From Pseudomonas fluorescens (lineage in GTDB: Bacteria > Pseudomonadota > Gammaproteobacteria > Pseudomonadales > Pseudomonadaceae), in the NCBI RefSeq assembly GCF_001623525.1, contig NZ_CP015225.1, forward strand, positions 1,922,001 through 1,986,000: a DNA stretch of 64,000 bases, in the 5' to 3' direction. The notes under the pieces were generated by a model. That model was not told the origin of the DNA. It saw only the letters and a program-made list of their open reading frames with translations, and searched no databases. Positions 47,850 to 57,061 of this stretch are shown here, one piece after another (the first letter of the stretch is position 1; each line of letters starts with the position of its first letter). The translations under genes and the position numbers were made by a program.

Positions 47850-48590
47850 TCAGATACTCATGCCACCGTCGATGATGTGGATGGCACCCGTGGTGTAGGC
47901 GGACGCATCACTGCCCAGGTACAACGCCAACTGGGCGATCTCTTCAGTGTGGCCGATGCGGCCCATGGGCTGGCGGTCGAGAAATTGCCGGTAGACCTGC
48001 GCCTCATCCACGCCCTGCTGCGCGGCCTGGTCAGCGATGCGCTGGCGCAACGAGGGTGAATCCACGGTGCCTGGGCAGATCGCGTTGCAGCGGATGCCCT
48101 GGCTGACGAAGTCGATGGCGACGGCCTTGGTCAGGCCCACGACTGCGGCCTTGCTGGTGGCATAGGCGAATCGATTGGGCACGCCCTTGACGCTGGAGGC
48201 CACCGACGACATGTTGATGATCGAACCGCCGCCACGGGCCAGCATGCCCGGCAGGAACGCATGGATCATCCGATACATGGCCGTGACATTGAGGTCCATC
48301 GAACGTGCCCAGGCTGCTTCATCGCATTGCAGTATGTTGCCGCTGTGCACGTAGCCTGCGCAGTTGAACAACACGTCGAGCCCACCGATGCGTTCACAGG
48401 CGGCGCTGATGGCCGCAGGCGACGTGACGTCCAAAGGCATGGCGGTGATCCCTTCGATCCCCGCCAGCGCCTGGATATCGATGTCAGTGGCGAACACCTC
48501 GGCACCGGCCCGGGCGAAAGCAACGGCGCTGGCCAAGCCAATGCCCTGCCCCGCTGCCGTGACCAGTACGCGCTTGTTTTGTAGGTTCAT
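47850..48590 (-). CDS. SDR dehydrogenase, probable 2-keto-3-deoxy-acid 4-dehydrogenase
   Basis: 246 residues. TAAGQGIG cofactor site at about 11-18, DVT at the cofactor-specificity region, NCAG, catalytic Ser in INMSSVASS and FAYATSKAAV (YxxxK), C-terminal IDGGMSI. Resembles 2-keto-3-deoxy-L-fuconate/pentonate 4-dehydrogenases. The start at 48590 overlaps the MFS stop by 4 bp (ATGA); a longer reading to 48689 has no support. It feeds the FAH hydrolase downstream. Confidence 0.88.
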   Translation of the reverse strand: MNLQNKRVLVTAAGQGIGLASAVAFARAGAEVFATDIDIQALAGIEGITAMPLDVTSPAAISAACERIGGLDVLFNCAGYVHSGNILQCDEAAWARSMDLNVTAMYRMIHAFLPGMLARGGGSIINMSSVASSVKGVPNRFAYATSKAAVVGLTKAVAIDFVSQGIRCNAICPGTVDSPSLRQRIADQAAQQGVDEAQVYRQFLDRQPMGRIGHTEEIAQLALYLGSDASAYTTGAIHIIDGGMSI

Positions 48591-49969
48591 GCGGTCTCCA
48601 GTTGCGCTGCCGTGGTGGCGTGCTTGGGCGTCCTGCCGAGCATTGAGGCGGGAATGGCCAGGATCAGTCCACCACTGACCAAAAGACACAAGGCCAGTAC
48701 ATAGGTGCCGTTGTTGATGTTGCCCGTGAGGGTTTCCGCCACCGCGGTGATCATCGAACCGGTGAAGCCCGACAGGTTGCCGATGGCGTTGATCATGCCA
48801 ATGCCGGCTGCGGCGGCGACGCCCGACAGCACGGTGCCCGGCAGGGTCCAGAAAATCGGCATCAGGCTGAGAATCCCGGAAGCGGAAACACTGAGAAAGA
48901 GCACGGACAACACCAGGTTGTCGGCGAAGAACGCACTGAGGATCAGGCCGGCTCCGCCAATGAACGCCGGGATCGCCGCGTGCAGGCGCCGCTCACCGGT
49001 GCGGTTGGAGTGCCGGGCGTTGAGCAGCATCGCCACCACTGCCACCGAGTAAGGAATGGCGGTCAGCAAACCGATGTGCAAGCTGTTGGTGATACCGGTG
49101 CTCTTGATGATCGACGGCATCCAGAACGCCAGGCCGTAGAAGCCGGTGTTGAAGGTCAGCAGGATCAACACCAGCAACCACACCCGAGGATTGAAGAACA
49201 CTTCACTCAAGCGCGTGGCCTTGCCCTGGTTGTCGGTTTGCAGGTTGGCCTTGAGCAGGGCTTTTTCCGCGACAGACAGCCATTTGGCTTTGTCGATGTT
49301 GTCGGCCAGGCAGACGATCACCACGAACGCCATGATGATCGAAGGAATACCTTCGATCAGCAACATCCATTGCCAGCCAGACAGGCCATGCACCCCTTGC
49401 ATGCTGTTCATCAGCCAACCGGAAAGTATCCCGCCCAGGGTCAGACTGACCGGCAACGCCAGCAGGAACCCGGACATCACCCGGCTCTGCCGATGGGTCG
49501 GGAACCAGTAGTTGAGGTACAGGATCACGCCGGGGAAAAAGCCCGCTTCACAGATGCCCAACAAGAAGCGCAACACATAGAACATGCTGCTCGATTCGAT
49601 GTGGAAGAAGCCTGCCAGCGGCACGGTGTAGGCCACGGCCATGGAAATCACCGCCCAGGACAGCATGATCCGGGCAATCCAGAACCGCGCGCCAAAGCGA
49701 TGCAGCAACAGGTTGCTGGGGACTTCGAAGAGGAAATAGCCCCAGAAAAACATACTGGCGCCCAAGGCATACACCGTGTTGCTGAATTGCAGCTCGTTAA
49801 GCATGTCGAGCTTGGCGAACCCGATGTTCACTCGATCGAGGTACGCCGCCATGTAGCACAACAGCAACACGGGCAGGATCCGCCAGATCACCTTGCGGTA
49901 GGTCCGGTCTTCGAAATCCAATTCGCAGGCGGGCGCCTGCGCGGGCAACTGCTCGGAGATGGTTTGCAT
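48587..49969 (-). CDS. MFS transporter, ACS (anion:cation symporter) family
   Basis: 460 residues with 12 transmembrane segments. ACS landmarks include VIWRILPVLLLCYMAAYLDRVNIGFAKLDM near the start and FFPGVILYLNYWFPTHRQSR. The family takes up sugar acids such as glucarate, tartrate and aldonates by proton symport. First gene of the minus-strand MFS-SDR-FAH operon; pentonate is the likely substrate from context. Confidence 0.9.
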   Translation of the reverse strand: MQTISEQLPAQAPACELDFEDRTYRKVIWRILPVLLLCYMAAYLDRVNIGFAKLDMLNELQFSNTVYALGASMFFWGYFLFEVPSNLLLHRFGARFWIARIMLSWAVISMAVAYTVPLAGFFHIESSSMFYVLRFLLGICEAGFFPGVILYLNYWFPTHRQSRVMSGFLLALPVSLTLGGILSGWLMNSMQGVHGLSGWQWMLLIEGIPSIIMAFVVIVCLADNIDKAKWLSVAEKALLKANLQTDNQGKATRLSEVFFNPRVWLLVLILLTFNTGFYGLAFWMPSIIKSTGITNSLHIGLLTAIPYSVAVVAMLLNARHSNRTGERRLHAAIPAFIGGAGLILSAFFADNLVLSVLFLSVSASGILSLMPIFWTLPGTVLSGVAAAAGIGMINAIGNLSGFTGSMITAVAETLTGNINNGTYVLALCLLVSGGLILAIPASMLGRTPKHATTAAQLETA

Positions 49970-50150
49970 GAGGTAACCCCTGATTGTTTTTATTGGGTCA
50001 CGTCGAATGAGCGAATCATCCGGCGATTGAACGAGGACTCTACTGTCGGGGATCGATTCTTTCCCAATGGCATTTTTGGATTAGTCGATAACCGCCCGTT
50101 ATCAAGGTTCTAGAAATCCGGACGAGGATTTAAGTCAAGGCGCATGACTT

Positions 50151-50281
50151 GTGGCGAGGGGATTTATCCCCGCTGGGCTGCGCAGCAGCCCCAAAAAGCT
50201 CAACGTAAAATCAACCTGACAGAAGGCGGGGCCGAGTTTAGGACTGCTGCGCAGCCCAACGGGGATAAATCCTCTCGCCAC
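50151..50281. repeat. REP doublet (long inverted repeat)
   Basis: In the 354-bp gap 49970-50323. A 40-nt arm starting GTGGCGAGGGGATTTATCCC at 50151 has its near-perfect reverse complement ending at 50281, with about 50 nt between. The rest of the gap (49970-50150) should hold the MFS promoter; no ORF is credible. Confidence 0.75.
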
Positions 50282-50323
50282 AGGTTAACCATGTCCCCGG
50301 ACCAAACAGTTTCGATTGCGTCT

Positions 50324-51262
50324 TCAAATCATCTGGCGGGCGTTGTCCTTGAGGATCTCGGCGAACTCCAGCGCCGCGCCTACCAACGGCTCATCCTTGC
50401 GCGTGAGAATGCCGTAGTCCTGCGGCACCAGGTGCAGCGGGGTGTCGAGGGTCTTGAGCTGGCCGCTTTCGAGCAGCGGATCGACCATCGCATGGGGCAG
50501 CATGCCGATCATGGGCCCGCGTTGCAGCACCTGGAGGAAGGTCTGCATGGAAATGGTGTCGATGGTGTTGCGCGGCATTCCCACCCCGGCCTCGGCGAAC
50601 GCCAGCTCCATGCGTGCGCGAATCGGCGTGCCGACGGGGTAGAGAATCCACGGCAAGTCCACCAACTGCTGCAAGGAGACCGGGCCCGCGCCGGCCAACG
50701 GATGGCGATAGTTGACCACGATGCAGAACGGCTCCGGGGCCAACGGCTGGAAGTCATAGCGCTGCTGCTGGCTTTGATCGGTAAAACGGGCCACCGCCAG
50801 GTCGAGCGTCTTCTCTTCAAGCATCTCCATCAGGTGGTTACTGGTCTGCTCCACCACTTCAATCGACAGCAACGGCCAGCGCTGCTTGATCTGCAAGATC
50901 GCCTCGGGCAAAGCCACCGCAGTGGCGGCAAAGATTCCGCCGACCTTGAGAAAGCCGTGACCACCCTCGCGCAAGCTGCTGATTTGCTCGACGAACGAGC
51001 GCGCATCATTCAAGGCAATCTGCGCATACCGCAGTACGTGTTCGCCCAAAGCCGTAGGCGGCATGCTCCGTGGCAGCCGTTCGAACAGCGCAAAGCCGAG
51101 CAGGCTTTCGATTTCCTTAAGCATCTTGCTGATGGCCGGCTGGCTGAGGTTCATCTGCTGCGCCGCCAGGTGCATGTTGCGGGTGCGCCCCAAGGTGTCG
51201 ATCAGCAGCAAGTGGCGGAATTTGAGCCAGCCACAGAAGCTGGAGAAGGACAGATCTGACAT
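50324..51262 (-). CDS. LysR-family regulator of the pentonate genes
   Basis: 312 residues. N-terminal winged HTH FRHLLLIDTLGRTRNMHLAAQQMNLSQPAISKMLKEIESLLG, then the two-lobed effector domain (GFLKVGGIFAATAVALPEAI...). Divergent from the 2-keto-3-deoxypentonate dehydratase gene with a 113-bp gap that should contain its binding site. Probably senses a sugar acid and activates both flanking operons. Confidence 0.9.
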   Translation of the reverse strand: MSDLSFSSFCGWLKFRHLLLIDTLGRTRNMHLAAQQMNLSQPAISKMLKEIESLLGFALFERLPRSMPPTALGEHVLRYAQIALNDARSFVEQISSLREGGHGFLKVGGIFAATAVALPEAILQIKQRWPLLSIEVVEQTSNHLMEMLEEKTLDLAVARFTDQSQQQRYDFQPLAPEPFCIVVNYRHPLAGAGPVSLQQLVDLPWILYPVGTPIRARMELAFAEAGVGMPRNTIDTISMQTFLQVLQRGPMIGMLPHAMVDPLLESGQLKTLDTPLHLVPQDYGILTRKDEPLVGAALEFAEILKDNARQMI

Positions 51263-51375
51263 GGCTATTCCTCAGGCCGTCGATAACCCGACGTTATCAA
51301 ATACTGAATATATCTCATTGGAGTTTATCGAGCGGCCACCCTAGCGTGAAGGCTTTACGAACAGGAAGACTTGCC

Positions 51376-52557
51376 ATGTCGCTACTGCTTACTCCCGAGA
51401 ATACCCTGCCCGTCGATGGTGTGGCCGGAACCCTGATTGGTCGTGCCTGGGTGCCGGGCCGAATCGCCGGGCCTTCGCCCATTGCGTTGCGCAGCGACGG
51501 TGTATTCGATCTCTCGGATCGTTTTGCGACATTGAGTGATCTGCTGGAAACAGAATCGCCGCTGGCCGCCGTGCGACAGACACCCGGCACCTTCATCGCC
51601 AGTGTCGAAGCCCTGCTGGCCAACACCGGCCCTGATGCCGACCCGAGCAAACCGTCGCTGTTGCCGCCCCTGGACTTGCAAGTGATCAAGGCCGCCGGCG
51701 TGACCTTCGCCGCCAGCATGATCGAGCGTGTGATCGAGGAACAGGCCGGCGGCGATGCCGCGAAGGCCGAAGCCGTACGCGCCACCGTCCACAGCGTGAT
51801 CGGCGACAACCTGCGCACGATCGTGCCGGGCTCCGAGCAAGCCATGCGCCTCAAAGCCTTGCTTATCGAACAGGGCATGTGGTCGCAGTACCTGGAGGTC
51901 GGCATCGGCCCGGATGCGGAGATCTTCACCAAGGCACCGGTCCTGGCCGCCGTGGGCAGCGGCAGCCGCATCGGCATTCACCCCGGCTCGCAATGGAACA
52001 ACCCGGAGCCCGAAGTGGTGCTGGCCGTGAATAGCCGGGGCCAGATCCTCGGCGCCAGCCTGGGCAACGACGTCAACCTGCGGGATTTCGAAGGCCGCAG
52101 CGCACTGTTGCTGAGCAAGGCCAAGGACAACAACGCCTCCTGCGCCATCGGGCCGTTCATTCGCCTGTTTGACGAACACTTCAGCCTGGATGATGTCAGG
52201 GAGTGCGTGGTCGATCTTCAGGTACACGGCGAGGATGGCTACCGCCTGCACGGCTCCAGCTCCATGAACCAGATCAGCCGCGACCCACAGGACCTGGCAG
52301 GCCAGACACTCAACGCCAATCACCAATACCCGGATGGTTTTGTGCTGTTTCTCGGTACCCTGTTCGCCCCCACCGAAGACCGTGATCATGCCGGCAGCGG
52401 TTTCACCCACAAACGCGGTGATGTGGTCAGCATCAGCAGCCCGTTGCTCGGAAGCCTGCATAACCAGGTGACCCACAGCTGCGACGCCGCCCCCTGGACC
52501 TTTGGTGTCAGCGCCTTGCTGCGTAACCTTGCCGCCCGAGGACTGCTGGACCGCTAA
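51376..52557 (+). CDS. FAH-superfamily 2-keto-3-deoxypentonate dehydratase (Caulobacter XylX-like)
   Basis: 393 residues from ATG 51376 (AGGA 9 nt upstream; a GTG at 51346 is less likely). Highly characteristic segments: VIKAAGVTFAASMIERVIEEQA, LIEQGMWSQYLEVGIGPDAE, EPEVVLAVNS (ExE metal ligands), GNDVNLRDFEGRSALLLSKA, HQYPDGFVLFLGTLFAP. Caulobacter XylX converts 2-keto-3-deoxyxylonate to alpha-ketoglutarate semialdehyde in the Weimberg pathway. The next gene supplies its substrate. The semialdehyde dehydrogenase that should follow is not in the window. Confidence 0.88.
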   Translation: MSLLLTPENTLPVDGVAGTLIGRAWVPGRIAGPSPIALRSDGVFDLSDRFATLSDLLETESPLAAVRQTPGTFIASVEALLANTGPDADPSKPSLLPPLDLQVIKAAGVTFAASMIERVIEEQAGGDAAKAEAVRATVHSVIGDNLRTIVPGSEQAMRLKALLIEQGMWSQYLEVGIGPDAEIFTKAPVLAAVGSGSRIGIHPGSQWNNPEPEVVLAVNSRGQILGASLGNDVNLRDFEGRSALLLSKAKDNNASCAIGPFIRLFDEHFSLDDVRECVVDLQVHGEDGYRLHGSSSMNQISRDPQDLAGQTLNANHQYPDGFVLFLGTLFAPTEDRDHAGSGFTHKRGDVVSISSPLLGSLHNQVTHSCDAAPWTFGVSALLRNLAARGLLDR

Positions 52558-52600
52558 AACGCCGTGACCGATTCATCCAATTACAAGAGAGAAATGAATC

Positions 52601-54385
52601 ATGAGTGACACGCCAAAACACCGCCTGCGCAGCGAACAATGGTTCAATGACCCGGCTCACGCGGACATGACCGCCCTGTATGTCGAACGCTACATGAACT
52701 ACGGCATGACCCGCGAAGAACTGCAGTCGGGACGCCCGATCATCGGCATCGCCCAGACCGGCAGCGACCTGACGCCCTGCAACCGTCATCACTTGGAACT
52801 GGCCCAACGGGTCAAGGCCGGTATCCGTGATGCCGGCGGCATTCCCATGGAATTCCCGGTGCACCCGATCGCCGAACAGTCGCGTCGCCCCACCGCCGCA
52901 CTCGACCGCAACCTGGCGTACCTGGGGCTGGTGGAGATTCTTCACGGTTACCCATTGGACGGCGTGGTGCTCACCACCGGCTGCGACAAGACCACCCCGG
53001 CCTGCCTGATGGCCGCGGCGACCACCGATCTGCCGGCCATTGTCCTGTCCGGCGGGCCGATGCTCGACGGCCACCACAAGGGCGAACTGATCGGCTCCGG
53101 CACCGTACTCTGGCATGCACGCAACCTGATGGCCGCCGGCGAGATCGACTACGAAGGCTTCATGGAAATGACCACTGCGGCATCGCCGTCGGTGGGTCAC
53201 TGCAATACCATGGGCACCGCCTTGTCGATGAACGCCCTGGCCGAAGCCCTGGGCATGTCGCTGCCCGGTTGCGCGAGCATTCCGGCGCCCTATCGCGAGC
53301 GCGGGCAAATGGCTTATGCCACCGGCAAGCGCATCTGCGACCTGGTGCGGCAAGACATTCGTCCGTCACAGATCATGACCCGCCAGGCCTTCGAGAACGC
53401 CATCGCCGTCGCCTCGGCACTCGGCGCTTCGAGCAACTGCCCGCCGCACTTGATCGCCATCGCCCGGCACATGGGCGTCGAGCTGAGCCTGGAGGACTGG
53501 CAACGGATTGGCGAGGACGTGCCGCTGCTGGTCAATTGCATGCCGGCGGGCAAGTACCTGGGCGAGGGTTTCCATCGGGCCGGAGGCGTGCCCTCGGTCA
53601 TGCATGAACTGCAAAAAGCCGGGCGCCTGCATGAAGACTGCGCCACGGTCAGCGGCAAGACCATCGGTGAAATCGTCAGCAACAGCCTGACCAGCAACAC
53701 CGATGTGATCCATCCCTTCGATACCCCGCTCAAGCACCGGGCCGGCTTCATCGTGCTCAGCGGCAACTTCTTCGACAGCGCGATCATGAAGATGTCGGTG
53801 GTGGGCGAGGCGTTTCGCAAGACCTACCTGTCCGAGCCCGGCGCCGAGAATAGCTTTGAAGCCCGGGCCATCGTATTCGAAGGACCGGAGGACTATCACG
53901 CGCGGATCGACGACCCGGCGCTGGACATCGACGAGCGCTGCATTTTGGTGATCCGTGGCGTTGGCACCGTGGGCTACCCCGGCAGCGCCGAAGTGGTGAA
54001 CATGGCCCCGCCGGCGGCGCTGATCAAGCAAGGCATCGACTCCCTGCCCTGCCTCGGCGATGGACGTCAGAGCGGCACTTCGGCGAGCCCGTCGATCCTC
54101 AACATGTCCCCGGAAGCGGCCGTGGGCGGCGGCCTGGCGTTGCTGAAAACCAACGACCGGCTGAAAGTGGACCTGAACACACGCACCGTGAACCTGCTGA
54201 TCGACGACGCCGAGATGGCCCAGCGTCGCCGCGAATGGATACCGAATATCCCACCCTCGCAAACACCTTGGCAGGAGCTGTACCGGCAACTGGTGGGACA
54301 GCTTTCCACAGGAGGCTGCCTGGAGCCGGCGACGTTGCATCTGCGCGTGATTGCCCGCAGTGGTGAACCGCGTCACTCGCACTGA
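52601..54385 (+). CDS. Pentonate dehydratase, IlvD/Edd family (xylonate/arabonate dehydratase)
   Basis: 594 residues. Family cysteines for the Fe-S cluster are visible in TGSDLTPCNRHH, TTGCDKTTPACL and ASPSVGHCNTMGTA. Also GTVGYPGSAEVVNMAPP and DGRQSGTSASPSILNMSPEAA. The length and segments fit sugar-acid dehydratases (Caulobacter XylD type) better than IlvD. Converts D-xylonate or L-arabinonate to 2-keto-3-deoxypentonate. 43 bp after the XylX-like gene, same operon. Stereospecificity cannot be read. Confidence 0.9.
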   Translation: MSDTPKHRLRSEQWFNDPAHADMTALYVERYMNYGMTREELQSGRPIIGIAQTGSDLTPCNRHHLELAQRVKAGIRDAGGIPMEFPVHPIAEQSRRPTAALDRNLAYLGLVEILHGYPLDGVVLTTGCDKTTPACLMAAATTDLPAIVLSGGPMLDGHHKGELIGSGTVLWHARNLMAAGEIDYEGFMEMTTAASPSVGHCNTMGTALSMNALAEALGMSLPGCASIPAPYRERGQMAYATGKRICDLVRQDIRPSQIMTRQAFENAIAVASALGASSNCPPHLIAIARHMGVELSLEDWQRIGEDVPLLVNCMPAGKYLGEGFHRAGGVPSVMHELQKAGRLHEDCATVSGKTIGEIVSNSLTSNTDVIHPFDTPLKHRAGFIVLSGNFFDSAIMKMSVVGEAFRKTYLSEPGAENSFEARAIVFEGPEDYHARIDDPALDIDERCILVIRGVGTVGYPGSAEVVNMAPPAALIKQGIDSLPCLGDGRQSGTSASPSILNMSPEAAVGGGLALLKTNDRLKVDLNTRTVNLLIDDAEMAQRRREWIPNIPPSQTPWQELYRQLVGQLSTGGCLEPATLHLRVIARSGEPRHSH

Positions 54386-54519
54386 GCCGAGGGGCCGATT
54401 GTTCACGCACGTTGAATGCTGATGACAATCCAGAGGGATTTATTCCATGGACCTAAAGGGGAAAGATGCGCTTGGGTTGTTGACCCTACCGAATCTTTCC
54501 TACACCACGGAGTCGATCC

Positions 54520-54738
54520 ATGCCATTTGCCAACTACAAATTCCCCGAAGGAATCCTGGACCACGCCCGCAAAGAAGAGATCATCCATCGCACCACAGAG
54601 ATGTTCGTCGAGTACTTCGGCGAGGGCGTTCGTCCGTTCACCATGGTCCTTGTCGAAGAGGTTGCAGACGGCGGATGGGGGCGCGCCGATGAAACGCTGA
54701 CGCTGGCGAAGATGGGCCTGCCCGCCAAAGGGCAATAG
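54520..54738 (+). CDS. 4-oxalocrotonate tautomerase-like small enzyme
   Basis: 72 residues beginning MPFANYKFPEG. Removal of Met would expose the catalytic Pro1 of the tautomerase superfamily. FTMVLVEEVADGGWGRAD fits the family beta-alpha-beta layout. Preceded by a plausible ribosome site (GGAG 9 nt upstream). It sits between the pentonate operon and DoxX. Substrate unknown. Confidence 0.8.
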   Translation: MPFANYKFPEGILDHARKEEIIHRTTEMFVEYFGEGVRPFTMVLVEEVADGGWGRADETLTLAKMGLPAKGQ

Positions 54739-54839
54739 CGCCTAGGGAGTATTCGCAGAGGTATCGCCCCTTGCACAGTGCAGGGGTCGCTATCGAATTC
54801 ATGCGTCAGCGCTTCAAGCAACCCTGCCAGGGATTCCCC

Positions 54840-55310
54840 ATGACCACTCAAGTCTTATCGTCGCTGCGCCACGTGTTAGCCGCTGCGACTGAACGAGTCG
54901 CCCGCGTTGAAGCGCCCCTGTACGCCTTGCTGCGGATCATCTTCGCCGGGGTCCTGCTGACCCACGGTTTGCCAAAGGTTCTGCGCATTTCCCACGGTTC
55001 GATGGCGGATCCAATGGCCGCCTCGATCAACCTCATCCAGAACGTGATGGAACTGCCTTTCGCGGCACAGCTTGCCTTCCTGGTCATGCTGCTGGAGACG
55101 GTCGGCGCGCTCATGTTGGCGATAGGGCTCGGCACACGACTCGTCGCCCTGCTGATCGCCATTGAGATGGTTGCAATCAGCTATGCGCTGGGGCCGACAT
55201 GGCCCTGGATAGATCGAGGCATCGAGTTTCCTGTGCTGATGGGGTTTCTTGCCCTCTACATCGTCGCGCGCGGCGGCGGTGCCTACTCATTGGACTCGCG
55301 CCAACGGTAG
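54840..55310 (+). CDS. DoxX-family membrane protein
   Basis: 156 residues from ATG 54840 (AGGGA upstream), four transmembrane segments: LLRIIFAGVLLTHGLPKVL, FAAQLAFLVMLLETVGALMLAIGLG, LVALLIAIEMVAISYAL, FPVLMGFLALYIVARGGG. The TH-G-K and ETVGALML elements are DoxX/DoxD landmarks. Role unclear, often linked to quinone or redox balance. 101 bp after the tautomerase gene; converges on phlH with a 24-bp gap. Confidence 0.85.
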   Translation: MTTQVLSSLRHVLAAATERVARVEAPLYALLRIIFAGVLLTHGLPKVLRISHGSMADPMAASINLIQNVMELPFAAQLAFLVMLLETVGALMLAIGLGTRLVALLIAIEMVAISYALGPTWPWIDRGIEFPVLMGFLALYIVARGGGAYSLDSRQR

Positions 55311-55334
55311 CCCCCCATAACCATGGACCCCGCG

Positions 55335-56012
55335 TCAGTTTGCAGCGTCGTGCGCAGTCGCGGCCACTGCCTGGAGCCCACCAAGGGCATAGCTCATCAT
55401 GTGGTCGATCAAACCCTGCGGCTCGAGACTCAACCCTTGCAGCACATGCTGCTTTAACGGCTGATGGGCTATAAGCAAGAAAAGACAGGGGGCGAAGACA
55501 CTGATGGCGCTGCGCAACGTTGTCGGGTGATCCGCTGGCAAGTTCATGATTTGCCCAAGCAAGCCACGCAGAATGTGCGCCTTGGGAAACGACTGCTCCT
55601 TGAGTACCACCTCAAACTCGGGAGAAGGCGAAAGCACTTCGCGCGTGAGCACTTTCAGCGCCCAGCCATCCGGATGGTCGTGCAGGCGCTCGACCAGCAC
55701 GGTGATGAGGGCACGTAATTTGTCTTGCGGCGAACCGGGCCGCTCGTTAAGCGAAACCAGAGTTTCCATCCGCACCAACCGAGCGTGGGCTTCGAGCAAT
55801 ACCGCGCGGTACAGACCCTCTTTGTTTACGAAGTGATAATTCACCGCCGCACTGTTGGCTTGCGAGCGTTCGCAAATCTGCTTGCTGGTGGTGTTGGCCA
55901 ATCCCTGTTCGGCAAACAATTCACCCGCTTTTTCCAGAATCTGCAGCCGCGTTGCCTGCCCATCGAGCCGCGAAGCACGAGGCAGGGAAGGCTTGCCAAT
56001 GGCATTGTCCAT
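55335..56012 (-). CDS. phlH: PhlH, TetR-family regulator of DAPG degradation
   Basis: 225 residues. HTH at about 25-65: [41 protein letters not shown]. Divergent from phlG in the order that defines the phl locus. In studied strains PhlH represses phlG and is released by DAPG or its monoacetyl precursor, so it tunes product turnover. A perfect TCAAATTTGA palindrome lies 26 bp upstream of its start, in the shared promoter. Identification rests on locus order and the TetR domain. Confidence 0.9.
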   Translation of the reverse strand: MDNAIGKPSLPRASRLDGQATRLQILEKAGELFAEQGLANTTSKQICERSQANSAAVNYHFVNKEGLYRAVLLEAHARLVRMETLVSLNERPGSPQDKLRALITVLVERLHDHPDGWALKVLTREVLSPSPEFEVVLKEQSFPKAHILRGLLGQIMNLPADHPTTLRSAISVFAPCLFLLIAHQPLKQHVLQGLSLEPQGLIDHMMSYALGGLQAVAATAHDAAN

Positions 56013-56037
56013 GAGCTCATCTCTTTATAGTTCTAAT

Positions 56038-56047
56038 TCAAATTTGA
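56038..56047. promoter_or_regulatory. Candidate PhlH operator in the phlH-phlG gap
   Basis: TCAAATTTGA is a perfect 10-bp palindrome that extends to a 16-bp repeat with one mismatched pair (56036-56051 approximately). It is the only clear dyad in the 148-bp gap between the divergent genes, as expected for autoregulation by a TetR dimer. Confidence 0.45.
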
Positions 56048-56160
56048 CTTTTTATTTCAGCCTACCTATTTTGGTCCCGTCATTGTCCCTTTACAACACC
56101 GCGCGAGGACTTCGCAGCCGATGCTCCGGGCTTTTCGCGCACTATCAAGGAAATACCGTC

Positions 56161-57042
56161 ATGGAAGCGCGCGTAATGACACCTTTCACCTACTTCTCAT
56201 TGCCCATGCAGAAGCAGTTCCTGGCCAATCAGCGGGCCATCCAAGGCAAACCCTACGCCGACTTTTTCCGCTCGAAAATCAGCGTGCCGCTCAGTGCCGT
56301 CGAAAAAATACAGCAAGGCCCCATGCCCTTGGCTGACGCCTTGACGCCCAGCGTTGAAGACCTTAACCGCATGCTCGCCGCTGATTTCATTAGCGAAGAG
56401 GCCGGATACGCCCTGCTGCCGGGGCCGATGGCCTATGTGCAAAGTCGCAAGTTTTTTCCCAACTGCACCGCGCAGATGCTCAAGTGGTGGTTCATGTGGC
56501 ATCCACTGGAGGCTGAACGCTACACCCTGTGGTTTCCTTATGCCCACGTGGAAAACCCCTGCGTTCATCACGAGCGTCTCCTGGACGATACCCTGACCTT
56601 CGAGGAGCGCTTGTACGGCAATACCTTCTGCGCCTCCGAGTACGTCGGTGACCGCCTCATGCACCTGCACATTGATTTCAGGGACCCCTGCGAGCTGGGC
56701 TTCTGCCCGGATCTTTACCGCGAATCCAAAATAGACGGCAGTGTCAGCGCCTTGATGAGCCTGGCCCACGAACCGCAAGTACCGGTGTCGCTGATGGCGC
56801 ACTTGTTCAAGGAATGCCCGGAGGGTTTGTACCTGACGAGCCGTTACTGGGTCGGCAGCCACCCCGCCATGCAGCGTTTTCCAGGCGCCGAGCGCGCCGC
56901 CCAGCTACTGGAAGAAAACGGCTTGGGAGAAGTGGAGCTGGAAACCCTGGCTTATGAATTTGCGGTGCATGACTTGTGTGAGTTCAACCACCTGGCCAGC
57001 ATCCTGCCGAGCCTTCATGCACGATTCAGCGGCGCGAAATAA
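56161..57042 (+). CDS. phlG: PhlG, 2,4-diacetylphloroglucinol hydrolase
   Basis: 293 residues from ATG 56161 (AAGGAAA upstream). Cleaves one acetyl C-C bond of DAPG to monoacetylphloroglucinol and acetate. The four zinc ligands established for PhlG are all present at the published numbers: His129 (YAHVEN), Glu160 (ASEYVG), His270 and Glu274 (VHDLCEFNH). The frame is open to 55855, but the upstream part overlaps phlH and its promoter. Convergent with phlF (19-bp gap). It lowers DAPG, probably under PhlH control. Confidence 0.96.
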   Translation: MEARVMTPFTYFSLPMQKQFLANQRAIQGKPYADFFRSKISVPLSAVEKIQQGPMPLADALTPSVEDLNRMLAADFISEEAGYALLPGPMAYVQSRKFFPNCTAQMLKWWFMWHPLEAERYTLWFPYAHVENPCVHHERLLDDTLTFEERLYGNTFCASEYVGDRLMHLHIDFRDPCELGFCPDLYRESKIDGSVSALMSLAHEPQVPVSLMAHLFKECPEGLYLTSRYWVGSHPAMQRFPGAERAAQLLEENGLGEVELETLAYEFAVHDLCEFNHLASILPSLHARFSGAK

Positions 57043-57061
57043 GCCCAACCCCTCCCGATAA

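Noticed and set aside
48591..48689. Longer N-terminus for the SDR starting at 48689
   Set aside because: The extra 33 residues lie inside the MFS gene in another frame and precede the normal SDR start; ATG 48590 overlaps the MFS stop by 4 bp.
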